A stretch of 64,000 bases of DNA from Pedobacter sp. Leaf194. GTDB taxonomy: Bacteria; Bacteroidota; Bacteroidia; Sphingobacteriales; Sphingobacteriaceae. Shown one piece after another: positions 42,721 through 51,062 of the stretch; position 1 is the stretch's first letter; every line of letters starts with the position of its first letter. The notes under the pieces are model-generated. The model made no database searches, was not told the origin of the DNA, and worked only from the letters and a program-made list of their open reading frames with translations. The position numbers and the translations under genes were made by a program. Location of the stretch: positions 416 to 64,415 of the forward strand of contig NZ_LMPU01000009.1 of NCBI RefSeq assembly GCF_001423945.1. The letters are read 5' to 3'.

Positions 42721-44835
42721 TTAATCTGCACGAAAAACTACGGCGCTTCTTTCTTCAACCATAAATTCTTCGCCCGCCAATACAATATTTGAAGCCGGCA
42801 CTGCTGTTGAACTTTGCATAATAATTACCCACTTGGCAGGGTATAAATTATTCGGCAATTTGAAGCTGAAACGCTGATGGCCCGGATTTACAATGATAAA
42901 GAAGTGGCTATCCATAATGTCTGCGCCTTCTGCAGTTTTTCCCTGTATGCCAGCACCATGAAGAAAAATCCCGAGACAGGAGTCATCGTCCGAGGTCCAA
43001 TCCTCTGGCGTCATTTCTTCGCCATCAGACTTAAACCAGCCAATATCCAGCAATCCATCCTCATCAATTTTATCGCCAACAATCCATTCTTTCCTGCTCA
43101 GGCTCGGGTGATTTTTCCGTAAAGCAATAAGCCCTGCGGTAAATTCGATAAGCGATTTGTCGGCGGTTTCCCAGTTAATCCATGAAATTTCGTTATCCTG
43201 GCAGTAAGCATTATTATTGCCCTGTTGAGTTTTTCCCAGTTCATCGCCTGCAACAAGCATCGGAATCCCCTGCGAAAGCAATAGGGTCATCAACAGGTTC
43301 TTCTTCTGTTTTAAACGCAGACTTTTAATTCCTTCATCAGCTGTTTCACCCTCTACACCACAATTCCATGAATGATTTTCTGATTCGCCATCATTATTAT
43401 CTTCCCCATTTGCCAGGTTGTGTCTTTCATTGTAGCTCACCAAATCGTGAAGCGTAAAACCATCATGGGCAGTTATAAAATTAATGCTGGCCGTTGGCCT
43501 GCGGTAATCTTTCATGTATAAATCAGGACTACCCAAAAAACGTTGCGCAAATTCTCCAAGTGTATGTTTTTCGCCTTTCCAAAATCTCCGCATCAAATCG
43601 CGGTATTTACCGTTCCATTCTGCCCATCCCGGAGGAAACTTACCAACCTGATAACCACCCTCGCCCAAATCCCAGGGTTCAGCAATTAATTTTACCTGCG
43701 AAATACTAGGATCCTGATGGATAATATCGAAAAAAGCACTTAACCTGTCCACATCATGTAAACCTCGGGCAAGCGTAGATGCGAGATCGAAACGAAATCC
43801 GTCTACATGCATTTCTTCTACCCAATACCGCAGACTATCCATGATAAAACGAAGCACATTTGGCATTCTCGTATTTAGCGAATTACCGGTTCCGGTGTAA
43901 TCCGTATAATAACGCATGTTACTGTCTTCCAAACGATAATAAGTTTGATTATCAATTCCCTTAAACGATAGAGTGGGCCCTTTTTGATTGCCTTCGGCGG
44001 TATGGTTGTATACAACATCCAGTATAACCTCTATACCATGACCATGCAAGGCTTTAACCATTTCCTTAAATTCGTTTACCTGCTCGCCGTTAGTGCCGCT
44101 CGCTGAGTATCTAGCATCAGGAGCGAAAAAACCGATGGTATTGTAGCCCCAATAATTATCCAGTCCACGGTCAATCAGGTGTCCATCAGAAATAAACTGA
44201 TGTATCGGCATGAGTTCAACTGCGGTGATTCCTAAAGCTTTGAGGTACGCCAAACTTGCCGGATGGGCGATACCAGCATATGTTCCTCTAAGCGGTTCCG
44301 GAATTAGCGGATTTAACTTACTGAAGCCTTTTACATGAAGTTCGTAAATTACCGTTTCATGGTAAGGAATATCTAAAAACTTATCTTTCTCCCAATTAAA
44401 AGCGGTATCTATCACTACCGATTTGGGCATAAACGGAGCGCTATCTGCCTCTGAAAAAGTCAAATCTTCCTCCTCGGCGTTTAGCGAATAACCAAATACT
44501 GCTTCATTCCAGATTAGCGCTCCAGAGATGGCTTTTGCATAAGGATCAATCAGCAATTTATTAGGATTGAACCGTGCGCCATTTTCGGGTTCATAAGGAC
44601 CATTAACCCGATAGCCGTATTTTTGTCCGGGGTTAATTCCTTCGAGATAAGTATGAAAAATATCATGTTCGCGTTCGAGCAGTTCTACAACATAAACTTC
44701 ATTTCCAAAATCATCGAAGAGGCAAAGATTTACACCTTGAGCATTTTTCGCAAAAACTGAAAAATTTGTTCCGGTTCCATCCCATGTTGCGCCCAGTGGA
44801 TAAGGGCGCCCGGGCAGTTGAATGTAAGTCTGCAT
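42721..44835 (-). CDS. glgX: Glycogen debranching enzyme GlgX
   Basis: 704 residues. An amino-terminal CBM48 domain at about 8-105 (GRPYPLGATWDGTGTNFSVF) precedes the isoamylase-type GH13_11 barrel. Catalytic residues are Asp350 (VDGFRFDLAS), Glu386 (LIAEPWD) and Asp458 (TAHDGF), with VVYNHTAEGN as region I. The usual GlgX landmark YWGYNTIGFFAPDARYS is present. It removes alpha-1,6 branches from phosphorylase-limit glycogen in the cytosol. No glgA, glgB or glgP lies nearby; the only partner on this strand is the exported GH13 enzyme 87 bp downstream of it in transcription order. Confidence 0.95.
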   Translation of the reverse strand: MQTYIQLPGRPYPLGATWDGTGTNFSVFAKNAQGVNLCLFDDFGNEVYVVELLEREHDIFHTYLEGINPGQKYGYRVNGPYEPENGARFNPNKLLIDPYAKAISGALIWNEAVFGYSLNAEEEDLTFSEADSAPFMPKSVVIDTAFNWEKDKFLDIPYHETVIYELHVKGFSKLNPLIPEPLRGTYAGIAHPASLAYLKALGITAVELMPIHQFISDGHLIDRGLDNYWGYNTIGFFAPDARYSASGTNGEQVNEFKEMVKALHGHGIEVILDVVYNHTAEGNQKGPTLSFKGIDNQTYYRLEDSNMRYYTDYTGTGNSLNTRMPNVLRFIMDSLRYWVEEMHVDGFRFDLASTLARGLHDVDRLSAFFDIIHQDPSISQVKLIAEPWDLGEGGYQVGKFPPGWAEWNGKYRDLMRRFWKGEKHTLGEFAQRFLGSPDLYMKDYRRPTASINFITAHDGFTLHDLVSYNERHNLANGEDNNDGESENHSWNCGVEGETADEGIKSLRLKQKKNLLMTLLLSQGIPMLVAGDELGKTQQGNNNAYCQDNEISWINWETADKSLIEFTAGLIALRKNHPSLSRKEWIVGDKIDEDGLLDIGWFKSDGEEMTPEDWTSDDDSCLGIFLHGAGIQGKTAEGADIMDSHFFIIVNPGHQRFSFKLPNNLYPAKWVIIMQSSTAVPASNIVLAGEEFMVEERSAVVFRAD

Positions 44836-45088
44836 CTGGCTAGTATCGTTTATGTTTTATCGTGAGCAAAGAAAACATAAGGCCAGTACACAAGGTTTTC
44901 TGCAGTGAAGAGTTCAGGTAAAAACACACCTTAAAACGTATTTTTACGTTTTTAAGCGTAAAAAACCGAAGCCGAACCGAGAATTTACAGTCTGAAAATC
45001 AGGCAGGTTTTCTACCTCAACCATCACTTCTTTATCTTTAAACAAATTGATACCTTAAGCTGTTTTTAGTGAAACCAAAGCCAAATAC

Positions 45089-45517
45089 ATGAATCGGAAA
45101 AGAATTATTGTAGTAGAAGACGACCTTGTTTTGCTGGAAACCATTCAAGATGTACTAAAGAGCAACGGCTATGAATGCCTTGGATTGTACGAAACCGAGA
45201 ATATATTTGCCAGGATGGAGCAGTTTAAGCCAGATTTATTTCTGGTAGATTACATGTTGCCTGATTGGAATGGCGGCGAACTATGCGGAGCAATACGTGT
45301 AATAGATGTTTTTGAACATACACCAATTATAATTATGTCGGCTTATGCCAAAATCATCTCGCCAATGAAAGAATACGGCTGTAATGCCGTTTTAGAGAAA
45401 CCCTTCAATGTAAAAGATTTACTGTATATCGTTAAATCAATGCTGGATACCCCTGTAATTAATAGTGGCTTGCTACCGAAAATAAAAACCTTAGTTAAAG
45501 GAAAATCATCAAAGTAG
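45089..45517 (+). CDS. Single-domain response regulator
   Basis: 142 residues. The receiver has acidic Glu10-Asp11-Asp12, phosphoacceptor Asp54 (FLVDYMLP), Ser in IIMSAYA and Lys in LEKPFN. A short basic tail (LPKIKTLVKGKSSK) replaces any output domain. No kinase is adjacent. The orphan kinase at 38202 is the nearest candidate. It converges with an unknown 84-residue gene. Confidence 0.9.
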   Translation: MNRKRIIVVEDDLVLLETIQDVLKSNGYECLGLYETENIFARMEQFKPDLFLVDYMLPDWNGGELCGAIRVIDVFEHTPIIIMSAYAKIISPMKEYGCNAVLEKPFNVKDLLYIVKSMLDTPVINSGLLPKIKTLVKGKSSK

Positions 45518-45566
45518 CGGAAAAAATGTTCCGTCGATGCCCAGCTACAAATTGGCCCGCAGAAAG

Positions 45567-45821
45567 CTAAGGTGTAGCTTTACCTTTGTGTTCCCAATGA
45601 TCTTTTAGTACGTGGCCATCCTTATCAACAACGAGTCGTCGTGCATACCGCTTGCCCCGTATCTTTCCATTTTCATCTTTTACACCCATAAACAATAAAA
45701 TAGCGTTGCCTTCCGAATCTGCTTTCACCGCCAAATCATACCTGGCAAATTTCAGTTCAGTACGGGCTTCCGGTTCATATTTCTTCCGCAATATCTTAAG
45801 TACAGGTTCGTTCAATTTCAT
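45567..45821 (-). CDS. Small hypothetical protein
   Basis: 84 residues, basic. NEPVLKILRKKYEPEARTEL, then LKFARYDLAVKADSEGNAIL with a turn and beta strand, and a tail KDHWEHKGKATP. No signal peptide. The single domain looks like an all-beta wing (VKDENGKIRGKRYARRLVVD). Not recognised. It sits among the cluster of small stress-type genes, so a regulatory or general-stress role is possible but not shown. Confidence 0.55.
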   Translation of the reverse strand: MKLNEPVLKILRKKYEPEARTELKFARYDLAVKADSEGNAILLFMGVKDENGKIRGKRYARRLVVDKDGHVLKDHWEHKGKATP

Positions 45822-45933
45822 ACTTCTATTTTATACTTTTTTTCCGTGCATGGTTATGCAACAAACGGTGATACTTATCGAAAATATCAGAACCGTTTGT
45901 AAAGTTAATTGAGTTTAATTCGGAGACTTGCCG

Positions 45934-46140
45934 CTATTTCGGCGTATTTGTATTAACCGAATCATTAGTTTTCGATGTTGTATCACTACTCGGAGACACA
46001 TCCGTATTATCTCGTTTTGTTTTTACGGTATCACTAAGCTCCGGGTTCACTTCTGATTCGGTGTGCTTTTCAGGGTCGTTTACACAAGCCATTGTAAAAA
46101 CCATTCCAAGTGCACAAAGGCAGATTGCTAACTTTTTCAT
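45934..46140 (-). CDS. Small disordered lipoprotein
   Basis: 68 residues. Lipobox CALGMVFTMAC gives Cys19. The remainder is Asp, Ser, Thr and Asn rich (SDTTSKTNDSVNTNTPK at the end) with no hydrophobic core, so it is presumably a flexible anchored tail. Similar in plan to the lipoprotein at 46289, but on the other strand. Confidence 0.6.
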   Translation of the reverse strand: MKKLAICLCALGMVFTMACVNDPEKHTESEVNPELSDTVKTKRDNTDVSPSSDTTSKTNDSVNTNTPK

Positions 46141-46288
46141 ATCTCGTTTTCTTTTGAAAACACAGCCTAAATGCCAAAAGTTTATAAATTCTTAATAATC
46201 GAATCGTGAGCCGCCAGCAGTTTCTGCTTCAAAATTTTAAACCTTTCTTAAAATAGAAATGTTTTTTAGGTTAACAAACTCAACGATT

Positions 46289-46498
46289 ATGAAAAAGATG
46301 ATTTTTATACTGTTTGCCTTCGCATTCACAAGCCTATATTCATGCTCGTCAGAAAGTGGGCAGAAAGCGGATAAAGATTCTTCCAGGAAAGACACAACAA
46401 ACTTGGATTCTTTTGGGGGTGATGGCACAGCGAAGAGCAAGATAGGCACCACAACAGATAGCACCGTTATGGGAACGCCACCCGAAAAACAAAATTGA
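46289..46498 (+). CDS. Small disordered lipoprotein
   Basis: 69 residues from ATG 46289. An upstream in-frame ATG would add ten residues before the basic start KKMIFILFAFAFTSLYSC, so the internal ATG is chosen. The Cys after LYS is the lipid anchor. The mature part is polar (SSESGQKADKDSSRKDTTN) and low complexity. It is 50 bp upstream of the 68-residue gene at 46549 on the same strand, and the two are probably co-transcribed. Confidence 0.6.
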   Translation: MKKMIFILFAFAFTSLYSCSSESGQKADKDSSRKDTTNLDSFGGDGTAKSKIGTTTDSTVMGTPPEKQN

Positions 46499-46548
46499 CA
46501 TGCACATTAGTCGCTCAATTTAGGCTGTTAACCTTAAAAAAAAATATT

Positions 46549-46755
46549 ATGAACCAAGATGAACAAGCAGAAAAACTGCCAGGTGGTGAGTCGAAAACAC
46601 CAGTTAGACCACCTTCAGAAAATATTATTGAAGGTGCGGGAAATGATGATCAACTAAAGAAAATGCAGCAAAATGCGAAAGAAAACCCGGTAAAAGAGGA
46701 TGCAGAAGTCGGGACATCGCCAGCCGCTTATCCCGGACCAAAAAAAGGTGACTAA
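46549..46755 (+). CDS. Small hydrophilic protein
   Basis: 68 residues from ATG 46549; the longer frame start lies 18 codons upstream inside the leader. Sequence begins NQDEQAEKLPGGESK and ends YPGPKKGD, with Asn, Glu, Pro and Gly dominating and no signal. Disordered by composition. Probably in one transcript with the lipoprotein gene at 46289. Confidence 0.55.
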   Translation: MNQDEQAEKLPGGESKTPVRPPSENIIEGAGNDDQLKKMQQNAKENPVKEDAEVGTSPAAYPGPKKGD

Positions 46756-46979
46756 TTTAGAAGGTTCTTACCTGTTTTAGTATTTTGAAGCTTGGTGTTG
46801 TATCCTTTGCTTAGGTCAAGGTCTTTTTGTTGCTTCCTGTAACGAGCATTATTTGCCGGATTTGATACCTGGCATCAGCTATCCGGAGGAAGGTTGAGCT
46901 GAATCATTTTTAAATTTCCGGCAGAAATTAACGCTCCTGCAAAAAGCAAACAAAGAGCATTTTTTTAGGAAAGATTAAA

Positions 46980-47474
46980 ATGAATTTACAGAACTTAATC
47001 GGTTTAGTTAAGGACCTAACCATTTTACAGATGACTTTGCGAGCCGTGTTGGCATTTATAATCGCATATACTTTAATACGAATTTCGGGAAGGCGCTCAT
47101 TTGGACTTCACGGTCCTATGGATAACATAATCGTGATATTACTGGGAGCAATTTTAAGTCGCGGTGTGGTGGGCGCCTCCCCATTTTTACATGTAATCGT
47201 TGCAAGTGTCGCAATTGTTTCTCTACACAGGGGCGTAGGAAGGCTGATGAGGATCTATCCAAAGTTTGGTGATTTTGCCGAAGGACAGAAAATTACACTG
47301 TTCGAGCATGGAAAATTTATCCACACGAATATGAAACGGGCCTTAATAGGCGAAGAGGAAATTATGCACGCAATCAGAAAAAATCTTCTAACAGAAAGTA
47401 CCGACCAGGTTAAGAAAATTTATATGGAACGGAACGGTGAGATTAGCATTGTGAAAAAACATACTGATAGTTAA
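46980..47474 (+). CDS. DUF421 (YetF-like) membrane protein
   Basis: 164 residues. Transmembrane helices at about 15-35, 48-65 and 67-83, then a cytosolic domain (about 85-164) of the YetF carboxyl type (GQKITLFEHGKFIHTNMKRA). RISGRRSFGLHGPMDNIIVI is the family signature (R-x-x-G-K/R-R...D). Family members are of unknown biochemical role and occur often in spore or stress contexts. A modest SD (AGGA) lies 10 nt upstream. It converges with a receiver gene 22 bp away. Confidence 0.85.
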   Translation: MNLQNLIGLVKDLTILQMTLRAVLAFIIAYTLIRISGRRSFGLHGPMDNIIVILLGAILSRGVVGASPFLHVIVASVAIVSLHRGVGRLMRIYPKFGDFAEGQKITLFEHGKFIHTNMKRALIGEEEIMHAIRKNLLTESTDQVKKIYMERNGEISIVKKHTDS

Positions 47475-47496
47475 CCCGCAATCAACTGTCGGCACC

Positions 47497-47874
47497 CTAA
47501 AAATATTGCTGAAAACCAATTTCTTTCTCAATGTATTTCCTTACAATCTTATAAAGCACGCTGAGGTCGAAGGGCTTTTTAATGTAGTCATCGAAACCTT
47601 TTTCTTTGTACTCGAAGTTTATCCGGGCGTTACAGCTCAAAGCCAGCACCGGCAACCAAGGAAACGCCGTTTTAATAAGCCTGCAAGCATCAGCAGAATC
47701 CGTACCGTTTAACCGATAATCCAGTAAGACAACCTGCGGACGAAATTCCCGGATCGCGGCCAGTAAATCATCGTAAAATAATCTCCCATGCACATCAAAG
47801 TTTTCTGTTTGTAGCGCAATTGTTAAAACATCCAAAATTGATGGATCGGTTTCTTGAAGAAGGATTTTTTGCAT
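47497..47874 (-). CDS. Single-domain response regulator
   Basis: 125 residues. The acidic pocket is reduced (Glu8-Thr9-Asp10 instead of two or three consecutive acids). Phosphoacceptor Asp52 is in VVLLDYRL and Lys in YIKKPFD. The second receiver-only gene in this 9-kb cluster, again without DNA-binding output and without an adjacent kinase. It may be a phosphorelay shuttle or target of the PAS kinase at 38202. Confidence 0.88.
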   Translation of the reverse strand: MQKILLQETDPSILDVLTIALQTENFDVHGRLFYDDLLAAIREFRPQVVLLDYRLNGTDSADACRLIKTAFPWLPVLALSCNARINFEYKEKGFDDYIKKPFDLSVLYKIVRKYIEKEIGFQQYF

Positions 47875-48096
47875 GGCCCTATTCTGTTGCTGTTAAATTT
47901 AAAGGAAAACATCTACCCTAAATTGCATTACAAGCATAATAAGGTAGTTCTCTTTTCGAATTAGTATTTATACGCAGGGCAGAGCGTAAATTTTTGAATA
48001 CAAACCAACGTCAGTAGCAAAAAAATAATCCTTTACACAAACGCAAAACAAGTTTCGATTTATCAGGGTTTTTCATTTAGAACTAGCCAAAACTGC

Positions 48097-48942
48097 ATGA
48101 AAACGAAAAAAAACGATTGCCCTGTACCTAGCGGAAAATTATTCATTATTGGTGGTGCCGAAAATAAATCGGAAATACAGGAGGAAGTGGATACAAACAA
48201 AACGGTGTTAGGTGAATTCATTTCTGTTTGTAAAAAATCGCCGGTTATCGAAGTGATAACCACGGCAGGAATGGAAGACGTTGAGGGTACTTTTTCTACA
48301 TACGCCCGCTGCTTTACAGACCTTGGGGCAAAGAGCGTTAATCAAATTCACCACGACTCGCGGCCGGCCGATGATGCTGAACTTTTGCAAAGGATTGATG
48401 CAGCCGATGCCATTTTTTTTTCTGGTGGAGACCAGTTAAAACTGACAGCTACATACGGCGGCACAGCCTTTATAACAGCGATAAAAGAAAGGTATATCCA
48501 CAACCAGCTCGTAATTGGCGGTACAAGCGCCGGGGCCATGGCCATGTCTACACCAATGATTTTCGAAGGGAGCGGACAACGGGAAATGATTGCTGCCGCG
48601 GTTAAGATTACGACTGGTTTTGAATTTTTAAAAGACGTTTGTATTGATACCCATTTTGTTCATCGGGGCAGATTTGTTAGAATGGCTCAGGTTATCGCTA
48701 CCAACCCAGCTTCAATAGGCATTGGGATAGAAGAAGATACGGCCGTTTTGATAACTGAAGGTTTAAACGCCAGAATTATCGGCTCTGGCGTTGTACTTGT
48801 AATCGATGGCGAGAACAGTTATGGAAGCAACATTGTTAATTACAATGCCGATAAAAAAATTACCATCAGGAACCTGAATGTTTCTGTTCTTTCGGATGGT
48901 GAAGAATTTGTAATTCCCTGCAGAAACCCTCCGCATATTTAA
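48097..48942 (+). CDS. cphB: Cyanophycinase
   Basis: 281 residues of the peptidase S51 family. KLFIIGGAENK at the start, AIFFSGGDQLKLT in the middle and the nucleophile Ser144 in IGGTSAGAMAMS are the recognised landmarks, with DTHFVHRGRFVRMAQ later. It hydrolyses cyanophycin (multi-Arg-poly-Asp) to beta-Asp-Arg dipeptides in the cytosol. The length matches CphB. No cyanophycin synthetase (cphA) is in the window, so it would use polymer made elsewhere in the genome or scavenged. It is separated from the next gene by a bidirectional hairpin. Confidence 0.93.
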   Translation: MKTKKNDCPVPSGKLFIIGGAENKSEIQEEVDTNKTVLGEFISVCKKSPVIEVITTAGMEDVEGTFSTYARCFTDLGAKSVNQIHHDSRPADDAELLQRIDAADAIFFSGGDQLKLTATYGGTAFITAIKERYIHNQLVIGGTSAGAMAMSTPMIFEGSGQREMIAAAVKITTGFEFLKDVCIDTHFVHRGRFVRMAQVIATNPASIGIGIEEDTAVLITEGLNARIIGSGVVLVIDGENSYGSNIVNYNADKKITIRNLNVSVLSDGEEFVIPCRNPPHI

Positions 48943-48967
48943 AGGCTAAAAAGGCTCAAACTATTTA

Positions 48968-48993
48968 GTTCCGCTACCGAAAGCTAGCGGAAC
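48968..48993. terminator. Hairpin between convergent genes
   Basis: GTTCCGCTA (48968-48976) and TAGCGGAAC (48985-48993), a perfect 9-bp stem with an 8-nt loop, lie between the cphB stop and the end of the small minus-strand gene. No long T-run is next to it, so it may be a weak terminator or a processing site. Confidence 0.6.
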
Positions 48994-49009
48994 TTGGTGA
49001 AAAGTATAA

Positions 49010-49279
49010 TTACTCGTCGTCGCTCTGAACAGAATTTGGCATGTTACCTGCATGTCCTGGATTGCCTTTTTCTGGATCTGCCCGTGCTTCTTCAGAACCA
49101 AAATCGCCTTCGCCAACCTCGCGACTTAAAAACCCCGCTTCACTTTTAACTTTATTCATTTCGCTGTTATCATTACTGCGGTGGCGTGGAACCTGATTGT
49201 CTGGCATATTTGAACGATCGGCAGAATTTTCTGCTTCTTTATCGCCCAGGTTTTGATTTTTATCTTCTTGATTTGTCAT
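49010..49279 (-). CDS. Small hydrophilic, probably disordered protein
   Basis: 89 residues with high Asp, Glu, Asn, Ser and Gly content (TNQEDKNQNLGDKEAENSAD at the start, GHAGNMPNSVQSDDE at the end) and no hydrophobic core or signal. In composition it resembles the 47-residue protein at 40482 and the 68-residue protein at 46549. GFLSREVGEGDFGSEE is the only ordered-looking segment. The family is not recognised; a stress-induced hydrophilin-like role is a guess. Confidence 0.6.
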   Translation of the reverse strand: MTNQEDKNQNLGDKEAENSADRSNMPDNQVPRHRSNDNSEMNKVKSEAGFLSREVGEGDFGSEEARADPEKGNPGHAGNMPNSVQSDDE

Positions 49280-49535
49280 CTCTGTTGATTTTTCTTAAAA
49301 GTGAAACACATAAAACGAATTTAAGTTTCTCGAAACCAGCAAAAGCTTTTGTCCAAGCCGACTATTGAAATGACATTGCTGCCGGAGGCAAACACCGCTA
49401 AAAGAAATAAAATTAGATTGTTAAAGCCTAAATTTCGGTGGATGTCAGGGTTTTTCATGATTAGACAAACTTATATGCCTGGTTTAATGTTAGCACATAA
49501 GCATTTAACCAACAAATCATTTTAAACCAGCACAG

Positions 49536-50039
49536 ATGCAACAGCCACAACAAAAATCAGTTGGCAAAAAGGAGGTCACTTTAACCATAAATGGCAGGAA
49601 AGAGAATCTCAGCATATTGCCTTGGGTAAGCCTTTTAGACCTTCTTCGCGACCATTTGGATTTAACAGGCACAAAAAAAGGTTGCGACCATGGCCAGTGC
49701 GGAGCCTGTACGGTTCTATGCGATGGTAAGCGGATTTTAAGCTGCCTGACGCTGGCTGTAATGAAAAATGGCTCGGAAATTACCAGTATAGAGGGTATCG
49801 CTGAAGTGGAATTGCACCCGATACAGCAAGCCTTTATAGACCACGATGCATTTCAATGCGGCTACTGTACCCCAGGGCAAATTTGTAGTGCAATCGGCAT
49901 GCTACAAGAAGGAAAAGCGAATTCCAGAGCAGAAGTGCAGGAGTTGATGAGCGGAAACCTTTGTCGCTGCGGTGCAAACATTGGAATTATTGATGCAATT
50001 ATGCAGGTAAAAGACGGAGGCAGTTATGAACAACTTTGA
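49536..50039 (+). CDS. paoA: [2Fe-2S] subunit of a PaoABC-type molybdenum hydroxylase
   Basis: 167 residues. The plant-type ferredoxin cluster is ligated by Cys50, Cys55, Cys58 and Cys70 (KKGCDHGQCGACT). The second [2Fe-2S] in the helical domain is held by Cys108, Cys111, Cys143 and Cys145 (CGYCTPGQ, LCRCG). It carries electrons from the molybdenum site to FAD. No twin-arginine signal is present, unlike E. coli PaoA (YagT), so this complex should be cytosolic. It overlaps the next gene by 14 bp, starting a three-gene operon. Confidence 0.93.
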   Translation: MQQPQQKSVGKKEVTLTINGRKENLSILPWVSLLDLLRDHLDLTGTKKGCDHGQCGACTVLCDGKRILSCLTLAVMKNGSEITSIEGIAEVELHPIQQAFIDHDAFQCGYCTPGQICSAIGMLQEGKANSRAEVQELMSGNLCRCGANIGIIDAIMQVKDGGSYEQL

Positions 50040-51045
50040 GTATAAAAAAGCTCAAAACGTGGCGGAATCAATCAATTTGGTTGCCGGTCGCGAAAACACC
50101 AAATTTCTTGCCGGTGGCACAAATCTTGTAGATTTGTGGAAGTATAACATTACCAATCCCGATGAACTTGTAGATGTAAATCATCTCGATGAGTTACTTC
50201 AAATTCAAACGCTGCCAAACGGGGCGCTTAGACTTGGGGCTTCAGTTAAAAACGCAGACACGGCATATCATCCCGAAGTCGAAAATCGATATCCACTTCT
50301 TTCCAAAGCCATACTTGCGGGTGCATCTCCGCAAATAAGAAATATGGCATCAAATGGCGGCAACCTTTTACAGCGAACCCGATGCTATTATTTTTATGAT
50401 GCAGAGGTGCCATGTAACAAGAGAATTCCAGGCTCTGGCTGTCCGGCAAAGGATGGTCACAACAGAATCCATGCGATTTTAGGAACGAGTGAACATTGCA
50501 TCGCTGTATTTCCATCTGATATGTGTGTTGCACTGGCTGCGCTGGATGCGGTTGTAAACGTCGCCGGACCTGCAGGAACGCGGGCAATCGCGTTTGCAGA
50601 TTTCCATCGGCTTCCTGGCGACCGGCCTGATTTGGACAATACTTTAAAGCCCGATGAACTGATTACATCGATTGATTTACCCGACAATAACTTTGCAACT
50701 CATTATTCCTACTTAAAGCTTCGCGACAGACATTCTTATGCCTTTGCCTTAGTTTCAGTAGCAACAGCCTTGCAACTCGATGGTGATACAATTGTGGATG
50801 CCAGAATTGCACTGGGTGGCGTTGCACACAAACCATGGCGAAGCGTTGCCGCAGAAAATTTTCTTAAGGGAAAAGAAGCAACTACGGAAAACTTTGGAAA
50901 GGCGGCAGACCTTATTCTGGAGGGCGCCAAAGGATTCGGAAACAACGACTTTAAGATTAAACTTGCTAAAAAAGCGATACAGCGAAACTGTATAATGGCA
51001 CTAAATCCTGATTCGCAAGAGCCTGGAGCACAGCCATCTGCTTAA
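50026..51045 (+). CDS. paoB: FAD/[4Fe-4S] subunit of the molybdenum hydroxylase
   Basis: 339 residues of the CO-dehydrogenase-flavoprotein fold. FAD-binding loops KFLAGGTNL (27-35) and ASNGGNLLQ (108-116) are present. Between them and the end, Cys120, Cys130, Cys139 and Cys158 (VPCNKRIPGSGC, SEHC) follow the pattern of the extra [4Fe-4S] site of E. coli PaoB (YagS). This insertion separates it from ordinary xanthine dehydrogenase medium subunits. Translationally coupled to the ferredoxin subunit gene through the 14-bp overlap. Confidence 0.92.
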   Translation: MNNFEYKKAQNVAESINLVAGRENTKFLAGGTNLVDLWKYNITNPDELVDVNHLDELLQIQTLPNGALRLGASVKNADTAYHPEVENRYPLLSKAILAGASPQIRNMASNGGNLLQRTRCYYFYDAEVPCNKRIPGSGCPAKDGHNRIHAILGTSEHCIAVFPSDMCVALAALDAVVNVAGPAGTRAIAFADFHRLPGDRPDLDNTLKPDELITSIDLPDNNFATHYSYLKLRDRHSYAFALVSVATALQLDGDTIVDARIALGGVAHKPWRSVAAENFLKGKEATTENFGKAADLILEGAKGFGNNDFKIKLAKKAIQRNCIMALNPDSQEPGAQPSA

Positions 51046-51062
51046 ACTAAAAAAAACAGGAA

